64,000 nt of DNA, from contig CM035310.1 in NCBI GenBank assembly GCA_002900995.3, positions 2,468,138 to 2,532,137 of the forward strand, given 5' to 3'. The position numbers and the translations under genes are program-made. The notes below the pieces were generated by a model. It worked only from the letters and a program-made list of their open reading frames with translations, was not told where the DNA came from and searched no databases. The DNA comes from Ganoderma boninense (Eukaryota; Basidiomycota; Agaricomycetes; Polyporales; Polyporaceae). Of this stretch, positions 57,788-64,000 are shown piece by piece. The first letter of the stretch is position 1. Every line of letters begins with the position of its first letter.

Positions 57788-57800
57788 TATAAAGCCCAAC
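57560..57800 (+). repeat. Duplicated upstream block, copy 1 (related to 59590-59800)
   Basis: Shared short blocks occur in the same order: a gtccg element, a ttttgcagg block followed by atataag, then tactgccac[at]tttcctga, then a TATA box (TATAAA at 57788-57793). The similarity is patchy, as expected for an old duplication of regulatory DNA. Confidence 0.5.
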
Positions 57801-57894
57801 AGAAGCCATGCCGTCGTCATCCACTACCGAAGCTCCGTCTCACGACCTCAGCGCAGCCTTTTCTTTCATTTTTTTCATCAGACCGGACTACGAC

Positions 57895-58927
57895 ATGAAA
57901 CTCGACCAGCGCGGGGATATCGCAATCGCCGAAATCGTACTCTACGTCCCCGTCCTACTCCTCTCGATCGTCCTTGTCGCTCGACATGGCGCTTCCCGAA
58001 AGACGGGTTGGATCTTCTTTGCGATCCTCTCGATAGGTGAGCTACATGTACGTCTTTCTGCTTGCCTCTGTGTAGCCTCACTCTCGTGTATCTTCAGCCC
58101 GTATCGTCGGGGGAATCACGCATATTCTTTGGGAACAAAATCCGAGCAACACAACGCTGCAAACCATCTTCAGCATCGTGGAGTCCGCAGGCCTGTCTCC
58201 GCTGCTCATGGCAACTCTAGCTTTCCTCAGCACCGTGTACGTCTCATTGCAAGTCCAAGGTCGCGTACTGTTTAACAATAATATGTGTTCCAGTGGCCAG
58301 TATACTCTCGAAAATCAACCAGCCATGGGCGCGCGCACGTTCCGCATCCTCCATCTCATCGGTACCGTCGCGATCATCCTCGCGATCGTCGGTGGCACCA
58401 GCATCAGCAGCGCGAAGAAGCAAAGCGACCTCAACACCGCTGCGACGCTGCGCCACGTCGGTGCCATCCTCTTCGTCGTCCTCTACGCAGGCGTGGTCGT
58501 GATCACCGCCTTCTGCTGGCTCAACCGCGGCCAGGTGCTGAAGTACCGCCGCAAGCTCCTCCTCGCGATCGCAGCCTCGCTCCCCTTCCTCTTCGTCCGC
58601 GTCGTCTTCACCATCCTCAGCTCGTTCGCGCCTCTGCCGTTCGGCTTCGACGCGAACGGCCACGAAGTACCCGTCGTCTCTAATTCGCCGTTGAAGCACT
58701 TTTCGGCGACGTCGGGCGACTGGGCGATCTACCTCTTCATGAGCGTCGTGGCCGAGTACATCGTCGTGCTCATCTACACGTTCGCGGGCTTGCGCCTGCC
58801 CCTTCAGCAGGACTTGGTGGACTTCCAGAAGGCGAGCAGCATGCACATGTACGCGAGATCCCAGGAGGGCCTCACGCATGGTGGGTATAACGCGCGACCT
58901 TATAATCCCGCGTACTACCAGGCGTAG
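57895..58927 (+). CDS. DUF7702-like multi-pass membrane protein, copy 1
   Basis: Seven or so membrane helices; function unknown. MKLDQRGDIAIAEIVLYVP starts helix 1 (VLYVPVLLLSIVLVA), followed by GWIFFAILSI, then across introns ARIVGGITHILWEQNPSNTT and SPLLMATLAFLSTV. Further helices are FRILHLIGTVAIILAIVGGT, ATLRHVGAILFVVLYAGVVV, KLLLAIAASLPFLFVRVVFT and WAIYLFMSVVAEYIVVLIYT. The end is a cytosolic tail with YNARPYNPAYYQA. The R-x-x-G-G-x-x-H and L-R-H-x-G patterns and the helix spacing fit fungal DUF7702 proteins, a group with rhodopsin-like topology but no retinal-binding Lys that I can see. It is a tandem duplicate of the next gene. A TATA lies about 100 bp upstream. Confidence 0.85.
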
Positions 58928-60035
58928 CGTGCCAGGTCCGCTTTGAGGTCCGCCTCGTGGTGTCAAAAAGAATTTCGCCGCTCGTTCATGTTCACGTTGT
59001 CTTTTGGGTAATTGAAGGTTATCGATTTCGATCTGTGACTCAGGCCCCTTGCTGTTGTTGGCTTTACCTACTATTACGATACCTGGGACATTGTTTATTT
59101 GTACAGTATTCCTACTCAAATTTATACCCCTACCTGCCTTTTGAGATGCCCCTTGTTCGAACTCACCTTTCCCAGGATGCGTCTTCCTCTGATCTCATTT
59201 CGAAACATTCGCTGACGGCTCTAGTTTCTAGGTGCCACAAGATAGTCTGTCAAGGTATTGCGGTGCATACAAAATTGCTCCCATTCCGGCAGAAACTTCA
59301 CTGCGTCTTCAATACCATCAGCTCTGATCAACATCCCTGCTTGCTCTGGCACCTGTCCATGCATCTATCCATGTATCACCCGCGGCTTTCAGCTCACGTC
59401 CACAAGGATCCTCGCCTTCCCGATCGCATCGCGCAGACCACGGCGACTGGCACAGCCCCGACTGCTGTTTTTGATTTTCAACAAAAAGCTCAGAGGTGGG
59501 TTCCGCGTTACCCGTACTGCAATTCGACTCCCAACTTGGTTCCGTAGTTTCTATCGACTTGTCTCCTGCAGCACACTTTAAGGTAAACCGTTGGCCAGTC
59601 GTAGGGGTCCGAACTTCGCTTGTTTTGCAGGGCAGATATAAGGGGGTTCCTGCATAATCTATCTGTCGCCTGTGGCCTGGTGCTAACAGAACCCCAATGT
59701 GAAGAATGGTGCGGCGTTGTTACAGCATCCATTCCATTAGTCTTTGCATTGGTACTGCCACTTTTCCTGATATATTTGAAGCGCATATAAAATGTTTTCA
59801 AAGCTCTTCCCTTCAGCTCGACCCCCTCGAGCCGTTCCTTTCCCCTGCTCTATACTCCCACTAATAAGGTCCTCTCGTGCATATAAGAACTCCCCGCCCA
59901 GAGTGCTTCTGGAATCATCACAGTGTCAGTCTATTGTACCCTCCCACTTTGTCCCTCGTCTAACCTTCGCTCTACAGCCTTCCCCCAGTTTCGGCATTCA
60001 ATACACCCTTCCTTTCACTCTTCCATTGTACCAAC
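58928..60035. other. Intergenic region with duplicated promoter and TATA elements
   Basis: No gene called. The section 59,590-59,800 is the partner of the block at 57,560-57,800. TATA-like elements lie at 59786-59792 and 59882-59887, the second about 150 bp before ATG 60036, followed by a C/T-rich leader. Confidence 0.5.
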
Positions 60036-61099
60036 ATGAAGCTCGACCAGCGCGGCGAGATCGCGATCGCTGAAGTCGCCCTCTACATTCCGATCCTTCT
60101 ACTCTCCATCGCCCTCATCCTACGACACGGTGCGGCTCGTAGGGCTGGATGGACTTTCTTCGCCATGCTCGCGATAAGTGAGTAGCACCCTACTATTTCC
60201 CCTTCAACGGCGTCTCATCTCATCTCTGTGCCTACAGCTCGGATCGCTGGTGGCATTACGCATGTCCTTTGGGAACAAAATCCCAGCAACACTACATTGC
60301 AAACCGTCTCCAGCATCATGGAGTCTGCAGGCTTGTCGACGCTGCTGATCGCGACCCTCGCGTTCTTGAGCACCGTGTACGTTTGCTCTCTCTCACTTTC
60401 GTGGCTCGCACAACGTCAGCTAACAGCACATTCCCTGCTTCTGGCAGCGCCCAGCCCACCCTTGAGAAACATCCAGTCATGTGCCCCCGCACGTTTCGCA
60501 TCCTGCAGTTCGTCGGAACCGCCGCGATTGTCCTCCCCATCATCGGCGCCGTCCTCATCGACAACTCACAAAACTCTAACGAGCTCAGCATCGCGGCGAT
60601 CTTGCGCCACGCCGGCGGCGTCCTCTATGCCGTCCTCTACGCGCTCATCGTCGCGCTGACCGCCTTCTGCTGGCTCCACCGCGCGCAGGTGCTCATGCAC
60701 CGCCGCAAGCTCCTCCTCGCGATCACAGCCTCTCTCCCCTTCCTCCTCGTCCGCGTCCTCTTCGCCCTCCTCGGTTCGTTCGCTCCGCAGCCGGCCTCCT
60801 CCTACGCCGCAGATGGGAGCATGCTCCCACCCATCTGTGAGTCCGGTTCCGCCTGCGACCCTTTGTCTCCGCTGCAACCCTTCTCCGCGACTTCGGGCAG
60901 CTGGGTGGTCTACCTGTTGATGAGCGTCCTGGCGGAGTACGTCGTGGTGCTGATCTACACCTTCGCGGGCCTGCGTCTGCCCCTCAAGGAGGACCTCGTG
61001 GATTTCCAGAAGGCGAGGATGCACATGAACACCGTGACGGTGTCTCAGGAGAGCCTCCCGGAGAGTAGGTGCAATGCGCGACCTTACAGCCCCATGTAG
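60036..61099 (+). CDS. DUF7702-like multi-pass membrane protein, copy 2
   Basis: Tandem paralogue of the previous gene with the same exon layout: MKLDQRGEIAIAEVALYIPI, GWTFFAMLAI, then ARIAGGITHVLWEQNPSNTT, LSTLLIATLAFLSTV, FRILQFVGTAAIVLPIIGA, AILRHAGGVLYAVLYALIVA, KLLLAITASLPFLLVRVLFA and WVVYLLMSVLAEYVVVLIYT. The C-terminal tail ends NARPYSPM. It differs by a longer extracellular or lumenal loop before the last helix, with three cysteines (LPPICESGSACDP and nearby), absent in copy 1. The membrane helices are far better conserved than the loops, which suggests both copies are under selection. Function unknown. Confidence 0.85.
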
Positions 61100-61484
61100 T
61101 ACAAGGCGTAGGGCCACCGACTCGGAGTTAGCTGCGCGCGACTGCTCGGGTTGTTGATGAGGAGTAGAACTTGTTTCGCTATCGGACCTGAATCTGGACT
61201 TCTTGCTGTTGTACTGCCCAGAGAATCACTCGTTGGCACCACACCCGCTTTGATTTGTAATTTATATCCGCCAGATACGCCAACAATACATTATGTATTC
61301 CATAGGTACTGACCACGGACAGGCAGAACATCTCGCGCGTTCGTCAAAACAAAAACAAGTACACTATTCTTGAACTACTACTATTTCTCCAGGACGCTCA
61401 GCGCCCGACGTCAATTTGGATGCGAGTCTTCCCCCAAATTCCAAGTATTCGTAGACACATCCTGAACGGCTCTCGTCTCCAGTA
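61100..61484. other. Convergent intergenic region
   Basis: 3' ends of the DUF7702 copy 2 (+) and the inverted family B gene (-). No gene seen. Confidence 0.4.
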
Positions 61485-62572
61485 TCAGCGACCCTGCGCA
61501 CCCCCATGCACGCGATCATGCGCGGACTTGAGCGCACGCCCCACAACGATCGCCGCTTCCCCGATAGCCGCGACGGCCGCGCTTCCGCCCCCGCTGACCG
61601 TGCCGACGGCGACGAGCACGGTCGCGACGGCCGTCAGGACGTCCGGGTTGTCGTTCGCGAGTGTGGCGAGCGCCTCCGTCGTCGCGAGCAGCCACAGCGG
61701 TACCTGGGCGGAGACCTTCGCGAGCAGCGTCTGTGGCTCCGCCTGCGCGGGGGCGCGGCGCAAGCCCGGGATGCCAGGGAGCGCGGGAAGGGTGAAGAGC
61801 GAGGACGAGCGAGGGGGCGCGGGTGGCTTGGGTGGCTTGGACTCTTTCGATTTCGTGGTTTCGTCCTTCTCTGCGGGCTTCTCGGCCTCTTTCTCTTTCT
61901 CCTTGCGGAGGAAGGTGGATTTGCGCGAGGGCGGGGAAGGGTTGGGCTGGTTCGGCTTGACGTCCGCGAGGGTGCTCTTTCGGGAGGGAGAGGGAGAGAC
62001 GATCTTGCCCTCAGTCTTCTGCTGTGCGGAGCCTGTGGTTGACGATGGGGAGTCGCCTTTGTTGCCGGCGACGATGCGCCAGAGCCCAGTTGCCTTGCGC
62101 TCGACCTTCACCTCGCGCGTCTTCTGCTCGTCGATGTTCCCTAACCACCGGAAACGCGCACAGTCAGCATCCCTGTTTCTATCCATTCGGGTCTCTTCCT
62201 TCAACGGACTAGTGAGGATAAACAACACTCACACCCCATATTCAACACCGCGACCCTGAAGTTCTTCCACGTCCACGCCCACTGCTCGCCATGAAGCGCG
62301 CGCATGACTTTCTCAACCTCCGCGACGCGTCCCCGCGGCTTCTTGCCCATGAAGTGCTTCGCGACGTCCGGCCAGTGCGTCTTCGGCACGCGGCGCGCGG
62401 TGCACCCCTGCTCGATGAGGTCGAGCCACGCCTCTGCTGTCGGGTCGTCCTTGCGTTTGGGCTTGCCCTTGAACTCCGGGGTGGGTGGTTGGTCGGGGGC
62501 GGAGGTTGACCAGGACGCGAGCGCCGCGGCGAGGTCGAACGGCTTGGGGCCGATGCCGAATGCTGAGAACAT
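61485..62572 (-). CDS. Basidiomycete-specific protein with hydrophobic C-terminus, copy B
   Basis: Inverted paralogue of 55651-56786. ATG 62572 gives MFSAFGIGPKPFDLAAALAS and W, then AEAWLDLIEQGCTARRVPKT, HWPDVAKHFMG and WAWTWKNFRVAVLNMG. Across one intron follow NIDEQKTREVKVERKATGLW and RIVAGNK. A Lys/Ser/Pro-rich linker follows (KEKEKEAEKPAEKDETTK), then PLWLLATTEALATLANDNPD, VLTAVATVLVAVGTVSGG and AIGEAAIVVGRALKSAHDR, ending GGAQGR. The linker is charged here but Ser/Thr-rich in copy A. The conserved ends suggest an N-terminal binding domain joined by a flexible tether to a membrane-active hairpin; that role is inference. Confidence 0.75.
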
Positions 62573-62733
62573 TTCGAAGTGGGTGGTGTCAGGGATACAG
62601 AGGGGCGGTGGTGGGTGGTCGCGCAGGAAGGGGGAAGAGGTGATAGGCGGTAGGTAGGGAAAAGCGATGTGGTTGAAGCGAAGGAAGCGGTTATTACAAG
62701 TCCGTGGTTAGGGTAAACCGCAGGGAGTCGTGA

Positions 62734-62931
62734 TTACTTGTTGAAGTCGTCCTCAAGTTCGTCTTTGGAAGGAAGGAGTCTAATGAAGTGGTCTAGGAAA
62801 AGTTATTCAACTTCCTTTGTTCGACCGATTGAGACCCGGCAAAATACTTACAGTCGGACCGTTGGTGCGGCGGCCGCAGTCGTCGCGAGGAGGACGCGTG
62901 TTGACCTAGCCGACGCGCGTACTGTGTTCAT
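62734..62931 (-). CDS. Candidate small mitochondrial-type protein
   Basis: ATG 62931 opens an Arg/Ala-rich leader (MNTVRASARSTRVLLATTAA) with a GTAAGT donor at 62846-62851. After a CTAG acceptor the sequence can read HFIRLLPSKDELEDDFNK to a stop at 62734. The two exons do not share a frame as given (80 and 59 nt), so either a one-base error is present or the joining is wrong. The charged C-terminus looks coding, but I do not recognise the protein. Confidence 0.25.
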
Positions 62932-63253
62932 CACGTGGACGCACCTCCTAGTCCAGAACTTCAACCTCGCCACGTCGTTGTCTGTCCCTCTTTTAGTACG
63001 ATGCCAGGGTCAAAATACGAGTACGGCGTCTGCGCATGCGTCGACGCTGACGAACGACAAAGTAAGGCCAATGCGTGCATATCGACACACTAGTGTTAGC
63101 ATTGATACACTTCTTCTCAAGTTTGGACTGCCCAGCTCGACAACGACGACATACTACCCCTGCAATGGCAGAGCAATAGAGCAATCAGCGATTCAATGCT
63201 ACGATACGGAGACGACAGGCGCCGTGGAGGCTCTCACACTTCTCTGGTCGCAG

Positions 63254-63590
63254 CTACCGAGCTAGGTCATAAGCACGGTATAATGTGAGCTCCGGGCTAC
63301 CCCCGAACGTGGTCAAGGTGTGGACGAGCTGCGATAGGCTCTGATAGGCTGGGATGATGGCGGTGAGTAGCGGCACTGCTTTGGATGGTAATGTTCGTGG
63401 GCGCGTCACGTACCCGGCAAGCTGTGCAATTGGTCTAAAAATTGTATCTCCCGGTGACGCACCGGGGTTCATGGGAGCATCGTTGTTGAGGATTCTCAGG
63501 CTTTCACCATCAAAGAACTTCGTGCTAAGTACGCCAGAGACCACTCCGCTACTCAGACCAGTGGCCCACAGCTCAGGCTGGTCACAGTGC
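63254..63590 (-). CDS. Candidate exon of an unrecognised gene
   Basis: A continuous minus-strand frame (ELWATGLSSGVVSGV, FFDGESLRILNNDAPMNPG, PLLTAIIPAYQSLSQLVHTL) ends YRAYDLAR. Its composition is protein-like and lacks internal stops, but no family is recognised and no clear start is seen. Confidence 0.3.
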
Positions 63591-63955
63591 CGCCAGCGAG
63601 TTCAAATAGAAATCATTGTCATTCTCTGTACTTCACCGTGTTGCATTTCATCTCTTCTGATCTTCATATTGCTTTCGCAAATTCTGAGGCTTGTAGTACT
63701 CCTCAACATCACCGCACTTAGCACTAGGGTGCTGCATGGCTGATGCGTCCGAGCGGAGCCCCACAAACGAGCGCCCGGGTGCTGTCCCTCAGTTGGTCGG
63801 CGAAATTGAAATCGCGGCCACTGCGTGCTGTTCGGTTATGTCTGCAAATCCATGCCCTCCATTGCGGTGCACCCTTCGCAACGTTCTTTCGCCATGAGCA
63901 CACTGCGCTGCTAAGGCTATCATTCCACTCAGCGTCTTTGCGGAGGAGGCAGAGG

Positions 63956-63962
63956 TATAAAA
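63956..63962 (+). promoter_or_regulatory. Possible TATA box of a gene beyond the right edge
   Basis: TATAAAA in GC-rich surroundings, with ATGGATCCC at 63983. That ATG is too close to be sure of, so the true start is probably beyond the window. Confidence 0.4.
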
Positions 63963-64000
63963 GCCATCGCTCGAGGCGAGCCATGGATCCCGCCTGCACT

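Noticed and set aside
58244..59119. 291-codon minus frame over DUF7702 copy 1
   Set aside because: Glu/Asp/Arg-rich mirror of hydrophobic codons; same effect at 60566-61117.

Overview
The window looks like nuclear DNA of a filamentous basidiomycete, probably an Agaricomycete near the Polyporales. Genes are densely packed on both strands and are broken by many short introns (about 50-60 nt, GT..AG). GC is high outside one AT-rich island. Several encoded families are typical of mushrooms: DUF6533-type membrane proteins, DUF7702-type membrane proteins, expanded class C beta-lactamase-like hydrolases, a basidiomycete sesquiterpene-synthase-type cyclase and tandem F-box/WD40 genes. Species-level placement is inference. 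All exon joins were made by eye.

Layout. 0-4.6 kb holds housekeeping genes: a partial mitochondrial protein (possibly the ATPase inhibitor IF1) divergent from ATP synthase subunit h (ATP14), then uroporphyrinogen-III synthase (HEM4) and a mitochondrial citrate carrier (CTP1). 4.7-8.4 kb has one basidiomycete protein of unknown function and weakly coding sequence. A 244-bp TA-flanked MITE lies at 8437-8680, directly downstream of a cytochrome P450 (8.7-10.9 kb). After a gene-poor gap come the AP-1 beta adaptin (13.5-16.6 kb), a zinc-type alcohol dehydrogenase-like oxidoreductase (17.3-18.6 kb) and a large SNF2/RING ATPase (19.0-23.6 kb).

23.8-35.7 kb holds three paralogous secreted beta-lactamase-like serine hydrolases, all on the minus strand. 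A diflavin reductase (TAH18) and an F-box/WD40 fusion gene lie between them on the plus strand. 36.2-40.3 kb has the LCL3 nuclease, a DUF7770-like protein and a mitochondrial RluA-type pseudouridine synthase. 40.3-42.2 kb is an AT-rich island carrying a DUF6533-like membrane protein gene. 43.9-47.3 kb has a small NTF2-like protein and a terpene cyclase with an unusual C-terminal membrane anchor. A gene-poor stretch follows (47.4-50.5 kb), then a Pof10-like F-box/WD40/UIM protein and the Arp2/3 subunit ARPC5. 55.6-62.6 kb is a duplicated lineage-specific block: two tandem DUF7702 membrane proteins, flanked on either side by inverted copies of a second basidiomycete family.

Many conserved genes here (CTP1, TAH18, all three beta-lactamase-like genes, the F-box/WD40 gene, the 4.7-6.2 kb gene) carry 1-2 nt frame breaks inside otherwise well-preserved protein sequence. 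Several lie in short homopolymers or dinucleotide repeats. The simplest reading is residual assembly indels, though real decay in some copies is possible. I found no CRISPR, rRNA or convincing tRNA gene.
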